Part shown: in pieces, positions 26,559-35,606 of the stretch | Layout of the letters: each line of letters starts with the position of its first letter | Position numbering within the stretch: position 1 is the stretch's first letter | NCBI GenBank assembly: GCA_017436345.1 | Contig: JAFSDH010000004.1 | Coordinates: forward strand, 66,661-130,660 | DNA: 64,000 bases | Source of the DNA: Bacilli bacterium | Lineage (GTDB): Bacteria > Bacillota_I > Bacilli_A > RF39 > UBA660 | Direction of reading: 5' to 3' | Program-made: the position numbers and the translations under genes | Notes under the pieces: generated by a model | What the model saw: the letters and a program-made list of their open reading frames with translations, nothing else | The model's database searches: none | What the model was told of the DNA's origin: nothing

Positions 26559-26582
26559 GATGAATTAAGTTCATCTTTTTTT
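26558..26582 (+). terminator. Rho-independent terminator
   Basis: Seven-base stem AGATGAA / TTCATCT with a TTAAG loop and a run of T. Confidence 0.8.
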
Positions 26583-26605
26583 AATATAATTAAATGGGTG
26601 AATAT

Positions 26606-26839
26606 ATGCTTTTATCAGAACTTCAAAATAAAACGTTAATAAATATTTTAGATGGTAAAAATGTAGGAAATATAATTGATGTAAAAATTGATTCAGAAAA
26701 AGGTGGTATAACATCTTTAATAATTGAACCAAATAAAAAGGGATTATTTTCTGGAAAAAATAATTATAGTGAAATAGAGTGGAAAAATATTAAGAAAATA
26801 GGTGAAGATGTAATTCTTATTGATATTACTTTAGGTTAA
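26606..26839 (+). CDS. YlmC/YmxH-family PRC-barrel protein
   Basis: 77 residues forming a single PRC-barrel: LLSELQNKTLINILDGKNVG, then IDVKIDSEKGGITSLIIEP and SEIEWKNIKKIGEDVILID. This matches the YlmC/YmxH group. In Bacillus such genes are linked to sporulation, although many non-sporulating Firmicutes carry them. I use ATG 26606, which follows GGGTGAAT; the ATG at 26594 lies within that ribosome site. A -10 (TATAAT) is at 26585-26590. Confidence 0.85.
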   Translation: MLLSELQNKTLINILDGKNVGNIIDVKIDSEKGGITSLIIEPNKKGLFSGKNNYSEIEWKNIKKIGEDVILIDITLG

Positions 26840-26886
26840 TTTACAAAAACTGTCTTTTTTGATAAAATATGTGTGTTGGTGATGAT

Positions 26887-27495
26887 ATGGAAAAAAATAA
26901 AAAGAGGAAAACATCAATATATATATTAATAATAACTTTTATTGGTGTATTATTAGATCAAATAAGTAAATTTTTTATAAGAAATATTTTTAGTGATATA
27001 TTGTGTGGTCTAGTATGTATTAAAGCTCCTTGTACTTGCCTTTTAGAATTACTAGAAATAGGTGGAGAATATAATGGATTTAATGTTATTCCTGGAAAAG
27101 GAATTGAAATAATAAATAATTTCTTTTATATAACAAATGTTGAAAATACTGGTGGAGCTTGGGGGATATTTTCTGGTAATGTTATATTTTTGGCAATAAT
27201 AAGTATTTTTGTCATGATATTATTATATTTTTTCTTAAAAAGTGAAAAGAATATAACTAAATTATCAATTACATATTATGGTTTATTATTTGCAGGTATT
27301 ATTGGTAATTTAATTGATAGAGTTATGAATGGTTATGTAACAGATTTTCTTAATTTCTACATACTAGGATATGATTATCCAGTATTTAACATAGCTGATA
27401 TTTTGATTGTAATAGGAATTATTTTAATGATTATTGATGTTGTAAGAGGTGAAATACATGTTAATAAAGAGCGAAAAAGAAAACATAAGAATTGA
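26887..27495 (+). CDS. lspA: Lipoprotein signal peptidase with an extended first loop
   Basis: Signal peptidase II cleaves lipoprotein precursors at the lipobox Cys. Family motifs: LLDQISK (about 22-28), ENTGGAWGIF (86-95), GNLIDR (140-145), VTDF with D153 and FNIAD with D171; D153 and D171 are the aspartyl dyad. At 202 residues it is about 40 longer than usual. The extra stretch lies in the first extracytoplasmic loop (about 36-72) and carries C40, C44, C49 and C51. The start is ATG 26887 after TTGGTGATG. The end overlaps rluD by 38 bases, a common lspA-rluD arrangement. Confidence 0.95.
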   Translation: MEKNKKRKTSIYILIITFIGVLLDQISKFFIRNIFSDILCGLVCIKAPCTCLLELLEIGGEYNGFNVIPGKGIEIINNFFYITNVENTGGAWGIFSGNVIFLAIISIFVMILLYFFLKSEKNITKLSITYYGLLFAGIIGNLIDRVMNGYVTDFLNFYILGYDYPVFNIADILIVIGIILMIIDVVRGEIHVNKERKRKHKN

Positions 27496-28339
27496 CCAAT
27501 ATCTAACAGAAGAATTAGATATTAGTCGTAGTAAGGTACAAAAATTAATTAAAGAAGAAAAAGTAATAGTTAATGATAAAGTAATTAGTAATAATTATAA
27601 AGTTAAATTAGATGACTCAATAGAGGTAAAAGATGATTTGGATTTTGAAATAAATATAGAAGCAGAAAATATACCATTAGATATTGTATATGAAGATGAA
27701 TATTTACTAATTGTTAATAAAGCTAGTGGAATGGTCGTTCATCCTGCACCAGGTAATTATTCTGGAACTTTAGTAAATGCTTTAATGGGTAAATTTAACT
27801 TATCAAACGATAAAATAAGACCAGGAATAGTTCATCGCATTGATAAAGATACAAGTGGACTACTTGTTGTTGCTAAAGACGATAAGACACATGAATTATT
27901 AGGTGAAATGATAAAAAATAAGTTTGTTGAAAGAATATATGTTGCATTGGTTGATGGTGTTATTAAACATGAAACAGGAACTATCGATGCACCAATTGGA
28001 AGAGATCCTAATAACCGTCAAAAAATGAAAGTAACTGATGAAAATAGTAAAGAAGCAGTTACTCATTTTAGAGTTCTTAAGCGTTTTAAGGATGCTACTT
28101 TAATTGAATGTAAATTAGAAACAGGTCGAACACATCAAATAAGGGTTCATATGAATTATATTGGTTTTCCAATTTGTAATGATCCTGTTTACGGAAGAGG
28201 TAAAAAGACAACACCTTTTGGACAAATGCTTCATTCGAAGAGTATTAGATTTACGCATCCAATAACAAAAAAAGAAATATATTTTGAAAGTGATATACCA
28301 CAAGAATTTAAAGATTATTTAAAAAATAAAGAAAACTAA
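27458..28339 (+). CDS. rluD: 23S rRNA pseudouridine synthase, RluD/RluA family
   Basis: An S4 RNA-binding domain (about 10-60; RIDQYLTEELDISRSKVQKLI) precedes the RluA-type catalytic domain with HRIDKDTSGLLVVAKD (catalytic Asp) and RTHQIRVHM. The start is ATG 27458 after AGAGGTGA; an in-frame GTG at 27449 overlaps that site. It lies downstream of and overlaps lspA, as in many Firmicutes. The exact uridine target (RluD versus the YlyB group) is inferred from neighbourhood. Confidence 0.93.
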   Translation: MLIKSEKENIRIDQYLTEELDISRSKVQKLIKEEKVIVNDKVISNNYKVKLDDSIEVKDDLDFEINIEAENIPLDIVYEDEYLLIVNKASGMVVHPAPGNYSGTLVNALMGKFNLSNDKIRPGIVHRIDKDTSGLLVVAKDDKTHELLGEMIKNKFVERIYVALVDGVIKHETGTIDAPIGRDPNNRQKMKVTDENSKEAVTHFRVLKRFKDATLIECKLETGRTHQIRVHMNYIGFPICNDPVYGRGKKTTPFGQMLHSKSIRFTHPITKKEIYFESDIPQEFKDYLKNKEN

Positions 28340-28367
28340 AAATTACTAGTGTAATTTTAGTTTTTTT
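28332..28367 (+). terminator. Rho-independent terminator after rluD
   Basis: Long stem AAAACTAAAAATTAC / GTAATTTTAGTTTT (one-base bulge) around a TAGT loop, then T's. Confidence 0.85.
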
Positions 28368-28399
28368 GATATATTATATTTATGTATAGGAGGGATAGT

Positions 28400-29536
28400 A
28401 TGGATGAAATGCTTGATAGAAAAAATGAAATAGCTATGAAATTGTTACATTACTTCATTACAGAAGAAAACTATAATCCAATTATTCTTCAAGGGGCAGA
28501 GGATGAAATTTGGCTTGAAAATTTACAAGGAGAATATAAAATAGTTCGAATTGTTTCAGGACATGTTCATAATAAAGAACAACTTGAGTTTGATACATTT
28601 AAAACAAGAAGAGTTGTTAAAAAGATAAAGAAAAAAACATTTTGTTTTGATATGAAAGTATTAAGTATTTTCACTGATTTAGGTGATAATGTTAAATTGG
28701 ATGAAAAAGATGATATAGATTCTATTTATTTATATGAAACAGAGGATATAAAAAAATATGATTTTGTAAAAGAAGTTTTCCCAGATATTGTAAAAAAATT
28801 AAAATTTAGTGAAGAAGGGGTAAAATTATTTATGAAAATAACTTCTGATATAAATAGAAAAAATAAAAAAGATGCAGCTATTGTTAATGATGTATTTACA
28901 CCTAAAAAACCAATAATAACAAATATCTTAATTGGGATAAATATTTTAGTTTTCTTTTTACAAATGTTTAATCAAAATATTATATCGTATTTTGCTGTAT
29001 GGAATATAGGTATTGCTGAATATGGTCAATTCTATCGTTTGTTTACAGGAATGTTTCTACATGCCAATATTATGCATATAGCATTTAATATGTATGCTTT
29101 ATATGTAATTGGTCGTCAATTAGAAGGATTTTTAGGAAAAGCAAAATATTTAAGCGTTTATTTAATAAGTGGTTTTATAGGAAGTTTATTATCAGTTGCT
29201 CTTCATAGTGGAAACTATGCTGGTGTTGGTGCTAGTGGTGCTATTTTTGGACTTTTAGGAGCATTATTATATTTTGGATATCATTATCGTGTTTATTTAG
29301 GTGGTGTTATGAGAAGTCAAATAATTCCATTAATAGTAATTAACTTACTTATTGGCTTTATGTCACCTGGTATTGATAATCTTGCACATATTGGTGGTTT
29401 AATTGGTGGGGTAACATCAACAATGGCTTTAGGAATAAAACATAAAAGTACAACGAGTGATAAAATTAATGGTTGTATAATCACGTTAGTCATAATTGCC
29501 TTTTTAATTTATTTAATGCTAAATAAAACATTTTAA
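28400..29536 (+). CDS. Rhomboid-family intramembrane serine protease (GluP/YqgP-like)
   Basis: 378 residues: a soluble N-terminal domain of about 165 residues, then a membrane core with the rhomboid signatures HANIMHIAFNMYALYVIG, GVGASGAIFGLLGA (catalytic S279) and NLAHIGGLIGG (catalytic H330). The cytoplasmic N-terminal extension is typical of Bacillus GluP/YqgP. The start is ATG 28400 after TAGGAGGG; the upstream ATG at 28382 precedes the ribosome site. It probably cleaves membrane proteins; the substrate is unknown. Confidence 0.93.
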   Translation: MDEMLDRKNEIAMKLLHYFITEENYNPIILQGAEDEIWLENLQGEYKIVRIVSGHVHNKEQLEFDTFKTRRVVKKIKKKTFCFDMKVLSIFTDLGDNVKLDEKDDIDSIYLYETEDIKKYDFVKEVFPDIVKKLKFSEEGVKLFMKITSDINRKNKKDAAIVNDVFTPKKPIITNILIGINILVFFLQMFNQNIISYFAVWNIGIAEYGQFYRLFTGMFLHANIMHIAFNMYALYVIGRQLEGFLGKAKYLSVYLISGFIGSLLSVALHSGNYAGVGASGAIFGLLGALLYFGYHYRVYLGGVMRSQIIPLIVINLLIGFMSPGIDNLAHIGGLIGGVTSTMALGIKHKSTTSDKINGCIITLVIIAFLIYLMLNKTF

Positions 29537-29557
29537 AAGCTAGAAATAGCTTTTTTT
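29535..29557 (+). terminator. Rho-independent terminator
   Basis: Stem AAAAGCTA / TAGCTTTT with a GAAA tetraloop and T tail. Confidence 0.87.
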
Positions 29558-29568
29558 ATTTTATTTTA

Positions 29569-29597
29569 TTGATATAAGTAAAAATAAATGTTAAAAT
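29569..29597 (+). promoter_or_regulatory. Promoter of the ireB-ruvX operon
   Basis: TTGATA, 17-base spacer, TAAAAT, 31 bases before the ireB start. Confidence 0.75.
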
Positions 29598-29628
29598 GTA
29601 AATGAGATGATAGTTGAGGTGATTTGAT

Positions 29629-29880
29629 ATGAATGATAGCACAACTACTTTATATAACGTTGATGAGTTTGAAGATAAAATGATTAAAGAAACTCTAAAA
29701 GACGTTTATGATGCCTTAGAAGAAAGGGGATACAATCCTATTAATCAATTAATTGGTTATATTATGAGTGGTGATCCAGGATATATTTCATCACATAAAG
29801 AAGCTCGTAAAAGAATAACTAATTTAGAGAGAAATAAGATTGTTGAAGTGTTGTTAAAAGACTACATGAAACAAAACTAA
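29629..29880 (+). CDS. ireB: IreB-family regulatory phosphoprotein
   Basis: 83 residues matching the IreB/YrzL (DUF965) family almost end to end: an N-terminal Thr-rich stretch (STTTLYNVDEF, the phosphorylated region in Enterococcus IreB), LKDVYDALEERGYNPINQLI and GYIMSGDPGYISSHKEAR. In Enterococcus, IreB is a substrate of the kinase IreK and affects envelope stress resistance. The ruvX ATG overlaps its stop by one base. Ribosome site GAGGTGAT. Confidence 0.95.
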   Translation: MNDSTTTLYNVDEFEDKMIKETLKDVYDALEERGYNPINQLIGYIMSGDPGYISSHKEARKRITNLERNKIVEVLLKDYMKQN

Positions 29881-30293
29881 TGCGTTATTTAGGATTAGAT
29901 TTAGGGAGTAGAACTTTAGGAATGTCTCTTAGTGATCCGTTAGGAATCTTTGCATCTAGCTATAAAATAGTAAGACATAATGAAGAGTATGAACGATTAC
30001 TAAATGACGTTGAAGAAGTAATAAAAGAAAAGAAAATTGAAGCTATTGTTTTAGGTCTGCCTAAAAATATGAATAATACAATCGGACCTAAAGGAGAATT
30101 ATCATTTCAATTTAAAGATATGTTAGAAAAGAAATTTAGTTTGCCTGTTTTTTTGGAAGATGAAAGACTTACGACAAAACAAGCAGAAAATATTTTGATT
30201 CATAATGACACATCTAGAAAAAAAAGAAAAAAAGTTATAGACAGTATGGCTGCAACTATAATATTGCAATCATACTTAGATAAGAATAAATAA
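29880..30293 (+). CDS. ruvX: Putative Holliday junction resolvase / pre-16S rRNA nuclease (YqgF)
   Basis: 137 residues with an RNase H fold: YLGLDLGSRTLGMSLSDPLG at the N terminus (first catalytic Asp), AIVLGLPKNMNN in the middle, LEDERLTTKQAE, and the final helix with VIDSMAATIILQSYL (last Asp). The order ireB-ruvX-DUF1292 is conserved in Firmicutes. Family members process 16S rRNA ends and may also resolve DNA junctions. Confidence 0.95.
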   Translation: MRYLGLDLGSRTLGMSLSDPLGIFASSYKIVRHNEEYERLLNDVEEVIKEKKIEAIVLGLPKNMNNTIGPKGELSFQFKDMLEKKFSLPVFLEDERLTTKQAENILIHNDTSRKKRKKVIDSMAATIILQSYLDKNK

Positions 30294-30306
30294 AGGAGAA
30301 AAAATT

Positions 30307-30606
30307 ATGGAAAATAACACATTCAAAGTAATTAATGAAGAAGGAAGAGAAATCGTATGCGATATTTTATTCACATTTGATTCAGAAGAAACAAATAAAA
30401 GTTATATCGTATATACTGATAACACAAAGGATGAAGCAGGAAATATTCAAGTTTTTGCATCAATTTATGATCCAAAACAAGAAAGTCCTAAACTAGAACC
30501 AATCGAAACAGAACAAGAATGGAAAATTATTGAAACTATTCTTAATACACTACAAGAAGAAATCAGAAAAAAAACAACTAATCCAGAAGGAGCTAACGGG
30601 CAATAA
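30307..30606 (+). CDS. DUF1292 (YrzB-like) protein
   Basis: 99 residues beginning FKVINEEGREIVCDILFTFD and continuing SYIVYTDNTKDEAGNIQVFA, the standard DUF1292 pattern, with a helical C-terminal end. It lies directly after ruvX (13-base gap, AAAGGAG site), as yrzB does in Bacillus. The molecular function of the family is not established. Confidence 0.9.
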   Translation: MENNTFKVINEEGREIVCDILFTFDSEETNKSYIVYTDNTKDEAGNIQVFASIYDPKQESPKLEPIETEQEWKIIETILNTLQEEIRKKTTNPEGANGQ

Positions 30607-30617
30607 AAATGCTCGTT
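30597..30617 (+). terminator. Possible weak attenuator hairpin between DUF1292 and mltG
   Basis: ACGGGCA / TGCTCGT (one G-T pair) around a seven-base loop, followed by TATTTGTT. The T tail is poor, so it may give partial termination, or fold over the region where a ribosome site for mltG would be expected. Confidence 0.35.
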
Positions 30618-30630
30618 ATTTGTTAGTAGT

Positions 30631-31698
30631 ATGAAAATATTAAGAAACATTGCTTTGGTTCTTTTAATTATTCTTACTATTTTAATTATAATTGTATGCA
30701 GTTTATATAACTATAATATTAAAGCAGTCGATAAAAACGATTCTACGCTAATTGAAGTAGTTATTCCTGCAGGATCATCTGTAAAAAAAATAGGTGAGAT
30801 ATTAGAAGAAAAAGAACTAATTAGAAATGCTGATTTCTTTTATATTTATAGTAAGTTGTATAATATTAATGATATGAAAGCAACAACATATTCTTTATCT
30901 AAAGATATGGATTTAGCTGAAATAATAGAAGTCTTAAGAGAAGGAAATAATTATAATCCTAATGAAATATCGATTACTTTTAAGGAAGGCATTAATATTC
31001 GAAATGTCGCTACTACTATAAGTCAAAATACAACTAATAAATATGAAGATATAATTGCATTGGTAAATGATGAAAAATATTTAGATGAATTAATAAGCAA
31101 ATATTGGTTTCTAACAGAAGATATAAAAAATAAAGAAATATACTATGGTTTAGAAGGATACTTATTCCCAGATACCTATATTTTTTCAAATCAAAATGTA
31201 GATACAAAAGATATATTTAAAAAGATGTTAGATCAAACAGAAAAAGTCTTAGCTGAATATAAAACAGAAGTAGAAAAATCTAATTATTCAGTACATCAAA
31301 TTATGACAATGGCCTCTGTTGTTGAAAAAGAAGGAAAGACTAAAGATTTTAAAAATATAGCATCTGTTTTCTATAATCGATTAAATTTAAATATGAAACT
31401 TCAAAGTTGCGCTACTACATATTATGGTATGGGTCTTGATTTTAATGAGGTTGGGATTGCTAATAGTGAAATGGTAAATAATAGAAATCCATATAATACA
31501 TATCAAATTTCGACTTTACCTATCGGACCAATTGGTTTACCTAGTAAAGCTGCTATTGAAGCGGCAGTACGTCCAGCTAATACCAAATATTTATATTTTT
31601 TATCAGATAATGAAGGTGTGACATATTTCTTTAATACTTATGCTGAACATCAACAAAAAGAAAAAGAATTAATCCAACAAGGGAAATGGCAAAGATAA
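30631..31698 (+). CDS. mltG: Endolytic murein transglycosylase MltG (YceG-like)
   Basis: Cleaves nascent glycan strands at the outer face of the membrane. It has an N-terminal membrane helix (about 4-28; IALVLLIILTILIIIVCSLY), a LysM-like region (VVIPAGSSVKKIGEILEEK) and the catalytic domain with YGLEGYLFPDTYIF, ASVVEKEGKTKDFKNIASVF (catalytic Glu) and YNTYQISTLPIGPIGLPS. 355 residues is normal. There is no strong Shine-Dalgarno upstream, so translation may depend on coupling. Its presence indicates peptidoglycan synthesis, unlike in true Mollicutes. Confidence 0.95.
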   Translation: MKILRNIALVLLIILTILIIIVCSLYNYNIKAVDKNDSTLIEVVIPAGSSVKKIGEILEEKELIRNADFFYIYSKLYNINDMKATTYSLSKDMDLAEIIEVLREGNNYNPNEISITFKEGINIRNVATTISQNTTNKYEDIIALVNDEKYLDELISKYWFLTEDIKNKEIYYGLEGYLFPDTYIFSNQNVDTKDIFKKMLDQTEKVLAEYKTEVEKSNYSVHQIMTMASVVEKEGKTKDFKNIASVFYNRLNLNMKLQSCATTYYGMGLDFNEVGIANSEMVNNRNPYNTYQISTLPIGPIGLPSKAAIEAAVRPANTKYLYFLSDNEGVTYFFNTYAEHQQKEKELIQQGKWQR

Positions 31699-31722
31699 TA
31701 ATAAAGAAGGAGCATGAACATA

Positions 31723-32322
31723 ATGGTAGATAATGCCTACACAATGATGAAAGAGTTAAAAGAGTATGCAAAGGAAAATAATGTTCCTATAATGCATGAA
31801 GAAGGAATTGACTTTTTAACAACTTTTGTTATTAAGTATCAAGTAGAAAATGTTTTAGAAATAGGAACTGCAATTGGCTTTTCAGCTATATCAATGGCCC
31901 TTGCAAATCCTAAACTAAAAATAACAAGTATTGAAAGAGATGAAGTTAGATATTTAGAAGCAGTAAAAAATGTTAAGAAGTTTAATTTAGAAGATCGAAT
32001 TACATTATTATTTAAAGATGCTGCTGATGTAAAATTAGATGAAGAATTTGATTTAATTTTTATTGATGCTGCTAAAGGTCAAAATAAAGCATTCTTTGAA
32101 AAATTCGAAAAGAGATTAACTCAAGATGGTTTTATTATCACAGATAATATGAAGTTTCATGGTTATGTAGATAAAGATGAATCTGAAATAAAAAATAGAA
32201 ATTTAAGAGGTCTTGTTAGAAAAATAAAAGACTATCGTAAGTTTTTAGAAGAACATGAGGATTATAAAACTAAATTTTATGATACAATTGGTGATGGTGT
32301 AGCTGTATCAACTAAAAAGTAA
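31723..32322 (+). CDS. trmR: tRNA 5-hydroxyuridine methyltransferase TrmR (YrrM-like)
   Basis: A class I O-methyltransferase (family 3) with VLEIGTAIGFSAISMA, TSIERDEVRYLEAVKNV, FDLIFIDAAKGQNKAFFEKF and IITDNMKFHG. In Bacillus, TrmR methylates 5-hydroxyuridine at tRNA position 34 to give 5-methoxyuridine. The two U32-type proteins just downstream make that hydroxyuridine, so the pathway is encoded in one place. AAGGAG lies one base before ATG 31714 but ten before ATG 31723, so I prefer the latter (200 aa; MVDNAYTMMK). Confidence 0.92.
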   Translation: MVDNAYTMMKELKEYAKENNVPIMHEEGIDFLTTFVIKYQVENVLEIGTAIGFSAISMALANPKLKITSIERDEVRYLEAVKNVKKFNLEDRITLLFKDAADVKLDEEFDLIFIDAAKGQNKAFFEKFEKRLTQDGFIITDNMKFHGYVDKDESEIKNRNLRGLVRKIKDYRKFLEEHEDYKTKFYDTIGDGVAVSTKK

Positions 32323-32326
32323 AATA

Positions 32327-32358
32327 AAAAGATGTTATTATTTAACATCTTTTTTTTG
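32327..32358 (+). terminator. Rho-independent terminator after trmR
   Basis: Stem AAAAGATGTTA / TAACATCTTTT around TTATT, then T's. A promoter for trhP1 (TTTAAC, 17 bases, TATAAT at 32364-32369) overlaps its 3' half. Confidence 0.85.
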
Positions 32359-32391
32359 TATGCTATAATAAAGTAAATTTGAGGTGGTACT

Positions 32392-33252
32392 ATGAAATTA
32401 ATACTAATACCTGATGATTTAAGTAATTTAGATGCTTATATTGATCGAGGTTGTGAAGGAATAATAATTGGTTTAAAAGATTTATCAACTAATTATGAAG
32501 TAGAACTAGATATTGAACAAATAAAACAATTAAAAGAAAAGTATTCAAATATAGAAATATTTGTAGCAATGAACAAGAACTTCTTTAATGAAGAAATGGA
32601 TATTGTTGAAAAAAGTTTAGTTGAACTAGATAAAATAAATATAAATGGAATCTTATATTATGATTTATCTATTGTATATTTAAAAAATAAGAATAAATTA
32701 AATGTTGATTTAGTATGGAACCAAACTCATATGGTAACAAATTATAATACATGTAATTATTATTACGATTTGGGTGTTAAATATGGTTTCTTATCAACAG
32801 AAATAACACTTGAAGAAATAAATGAAATTAAACAAAAAACAGATATGAAACTATTTGCTTTTGCTTTTGGATATCCCGTAATGGCTCATACTAGACGTAG
32901 TCTTCTATCTAATTATTTTAAAAATAGAGACAAAGAATATGATGGAAGTATTTGTCATATATATGATAACAATAATAGATTTAGTCTAAAAGAGGATAAA
33001 ACAGGGACAACGTTTTTAAATGATCAAATAGTTAATGGTAGTTGTCTACTTACTGATAGTAATGTTGATTATGTAGTATTTTCTAATGATTTAATAGATG
33101 AGAAAAAGTCATTGGAACTAGTATCGTTGATATCTGAATATAAAAATACTAATAATGAAAGGATTATTGGTGAGATAGAAGATTTAATAGGTGATTATAC
33201 AAATTTCTTCTTCAAAAAAACAATATTTATGGTGAAGAAAAATGACAAATAA
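32392..33252 (+). CDS. trhP1: tRNA uridine-34 hydroxylation protein, first U32-family subunit (TrhP1/YrrN-like)
   Basis: 286 residues with a TIM-barrel-like U32 fold: DAYIDRGCEGIIIGLKDLS, LKEKYSNIEIFVAMNKN and VDLVWNQTHMVTNYNT. It has only the barrel and a short tail with no CxxC cluster, matching the shorter partner of the Bacillus YrrN/YrrO pair needed for prephenate-dependent hydroxylation of U34. The 11-base overlap with the next gene supports a complex. Ribosome site GAGGTGG. Confidence 0.85.
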   Translation: MKLILIPDDLSNLDAYIDRGCEGIIIGLKDLSTNYEVELDIEQIKQLKEKYSNIEIFVAMNKNFFNEEMDIVEKSLVELDKININGILYYDLSIVYLKNKNKLNVDLVWNQTHMVTNYNTCNYYYDLGVKYGFLSTEITLEEINEIKQKTDMKLFAFAFGYPVMAHTRRSLLSNYFKNRDKEYDGSICHIYDNNNRFSLKEDKTGTTFLNDQIVNGSCLLTDSNVDYVVFSNDLIDEKKSLELVSLISEYKNTNNERIIGEIEDLIGDYTNFFFKKTIFMVKKNDK

Positions 33253-34441
33253 GAAAATAGAATTATTAGCACCAGCTGGTGACTTAGAAAGATTAAAAAT
33301 AAATTTATTGTATGGTGCAGATGCTGTATATTTTGGTGGTAAAAAGTATAGTTTAAGAGCTAATGCTAGTAACTTTGGAATTGAAGAAATAAAAGAAGCT
33401 TGTAGTTTTGCTCATAAGTTAGGCAAAAAAGTTTTTTTAACTTTAAATATCGTTTTTCATAATGAAGATATTGAAGGAGTAAAAGAATATATAAAAGAAG
33501 TAGTTGATTGTGGGATAGATGCTTTTATTATAAGTGATCCATTTATCATTAATCATATTGTTACTAATTATCCAAATGTTGAAGCACATTTAAGTACTCA
33601 AAATTCAACAACTAATAAAGATACTGTTTTATTCTTTAAAGAACAAGGTGTTAAAAGAGTAGTTTTAGCAAGAGAAGTATCTTTAAAAGAAATGAAAGAA
33701 ATAATAGATGAAACCAAAACAGACATTGAAGTTTTTGTTCATGGAGCTATGTGTACATTCTATAGTGGAAGATGTTGTTTATCGAATTATGTAACTAATC
33801 GTGATTCTAATCGTGGAGGTTGTGCCCAAATATGTCGTTTTGCATATAATATGCAAGAAGATGATAGTGATGATACAAAGTTTACTATGGCAACAAAAGA
33901 TTTAAATTTATCAAGAAATATCAAAGATTTAATTGATGCCGGTGTAACATCTTTAAAAGTAGAAGGAAGAATGCGTTCTAGCTATTATCTTGCTACTGTA
34001 ATAGGTACATATCGTAAAATAATAGATTATTATTATGAAAATAAAAATGATGAGGAATATTTACAAGAACAATATCGTATATTAGATAGAGTTGCTAATC
34101 GTGAAACAAGTAGTCATTATTTATTAAAAAAAGCTGATCATACTGACCAATATTATACTGGAAGACAAGAATTATCTAATCAAGATTTCCTAGGATTAAT
34201 AAAAGGGTATGACGAAGATAAAAAAATTCTTACTCTAAGTGAAAGAAATTATTTTAAAATAGGGGATACCGTTGAAGTATTTACTCCTAGTGGTAATACA
34301 TATACATTTACAATTGAAAAAATGTATAATGAAGATATGAAGGAAATTGATACTGCGCGCCATCCTGAAGAAACTATTAATATTGAAGTAGAAATTCCTT
34401 TTGAAGTAGAAGAATATTCTATGATGCGTATAAAAGTATAG
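33242..34441 (+). CDS. trhP2: tRNA uridine-34 hydroxylase, U32 peptidase family (TrhP2/YrrO-like)
   Basis: 399 residues. It opens IELLAPAGDLERLKINLLYG, the U32 start, and carries the Cys-rich signature VFVHGAMCTFYSGRCCLSNY, then NRDSNRGGCAQICRF, for the Fe-S cluster. A C-terminal beta-barrel follows (YFKIGDTVEVFTPSG). In Bacillus, YrrO makes ho5U34 of tRNA with YrrN, using prephenate. The order trmR-trhP1-trhP2 equals yrrM-yrrN-yrrO. Confidence 0.92.
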   Translation: MTNKKIELLAPAGDLERLKINLLYGADAVYFGGKKYSLRANASNFGIEEIKEACSFAHKLGKKVFLTLNIVFHNEDIEGVKEYIKEVVDCGIDAFIISDPFIINHIVTNYPNVEAHLSTQNSTTNKDTVLFFKEQGVKRVVLAREVSLKEMKEIIDETKTDIEVFVHGAMCTFYSGRCCLSNYVTNRDSNRGGCAQICRFAYNMQEDDSDDTKFTMATKDLNLSRNIKDLIDAGVTSLKVEGRMRSSYYLATVIGTYRKIIDYYYENKNDEEYLQEQYRILDRVANRETSSHYLLKKADHTDQYYTGRQELSNQDFLGLIKGYDEDKKILTLSERNYFKIGDTVEVFTPSGNTYTFTIEKMYNEDMKEIDTARHPEETINIEVEIPFEVEEYSMMRIKV

Positions 34442-34449
34442 GTGATTAT

Positions 34450-35586
34450 ATGAATGAAGAAGTTTTTAGTAAAGTTAAAGAAAGTCTCCAAAGAAAGCAA
34501 GATGCTTTAAGTAAGTATGCAACTCGTGATAATGAAGCAATTCGTTTTAAAGAAATGAAAGAAGATTATCGACCACCATATTGGCATGATATAGATCGTA
34601 TAATATATAATTTGTCTTATGCAAGATATTCTGACAAAACCCAAGTATTTTCTTTTAAAGATAATGATCATGTTTCTAAAAGAATGACACACGTTCAATT
34701 AGTAAGTAAAGTTGCAAGAACATTGGGGCGAATGCTTAATTTAAATGAAGATTTAATTGAAGCAGCTGCTTTAGGACATGATATTGGTCATACTCCTTTA
34801 GGACATTTAGGAGAAAAAATACTAGATGAAATATCACAAAGAGAATTAGGAGAATATTTTAAACATAATGTTCAAGGGGTAAGGACTTATATGTATATAA
34901 ATAAAAAGGGTGAAGGATCTAACTTAACCTTACAAGTTCTAGATGCTGTATTATGTCATAATGGAGAAATAGTAAGTGGTGAATATCATCCTGTTAAAAA
35001 GACTAAGGAAGAATTCCTTGAACAATATGAATCAGCATATACTGACCCAGAAATATCTAGAAAACTAATTCCTATGACTTTAGAAGGATGTGTTGTTAGG
35101 ATCTCTGATATAATCGCATATATTGGTAGGGATATAGAAGATGCTATTATGTTAGGTGCATTAACTAGAGATCAAATTCCAGAGAATATAAAAAGAGTTT
35201 TAGGGGATAATAATCGTGATATCATTGCAACGATTAATAGTGATATTATTAATAATAGTTATGGAAAACCCTATATTAAAATGAGTGATGAAGTATATCA
35301 AGCAATTAAAGACTTAAAAGATTTTAATTATCAATATATTTATAGTAAAGCAAATACAAAAGAAGAAGAAGAATATTATCGTCGTGGTTTTAATATGCTA
35401 TATAATAAATATTTAAATGATATTGAAGAAAATAATATTTCAAGTGATATATATACTAAATTCTTAAACTGGAAGAATGATATTTATAGAAATAATACGT
35501 CTAATAAAAGAATAGTAATTGATTTTATCGCAGGAATGACAGATGAGTATTTTATGTCAAAATATCAAGAAATCGATATTAAATAG
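34450..35586 (+). CDS. dGTP triphosphohydrolase-like HD protein
   Basis: 378 residues with the dGTPase order: HDIDRIIYNLSYARYSDKTQ, RMTHVQLVSKVARTLGRML (first His), AAALGHDIGHTPLGHLGEK (HD pair) and VVRISDIIAYIGRDIEDAI (last Asp). The family hydrolyses dNTPs to the nucleoside and triphosphate. It occupies the place held by udk between yrrO and greA in Bacillus. It starts 8 bases after trhP2 with AGGTGAT. Substrate preference among dNTPs is unknown. Confidence 0.9.
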   Translation: MNEEVFSKVKESLQRKQDALSKYATRDNEAIRFKEMKEDYRPPYWHDIDRIIYNLSYARYSDKTQVFSFKDNDHVSKRMTHVQLVSKVARTLGRMLNLNEDLIEAAALGHDIGHTPLGHLGEKILDEISQRELGEYFKHNVQGVRTYMYINKKGEGSNLTLQVLDAVLCHNGEIVSGEYHPVKKTKEEFLEQYESAYTDPEISRKLIPMTLEGCVVRISDIIAYIGRDIEDAIMLGALTRDQIPENIKRVLGDNNRDIIATINSDIINNSYGKPYIKMSDEVYQAIKDLKDFNYQYIYSKANTKEEEEYYRRGFNMLYNKYLNDIEENNISSDIYTKFLNWKNDIYRNNTSNKRIVIDFIAGMTDEYFMSKYQEIDIK

Positions 35587-35606
35587 TGTATAAAAAGCGT
35601 TTTTCC

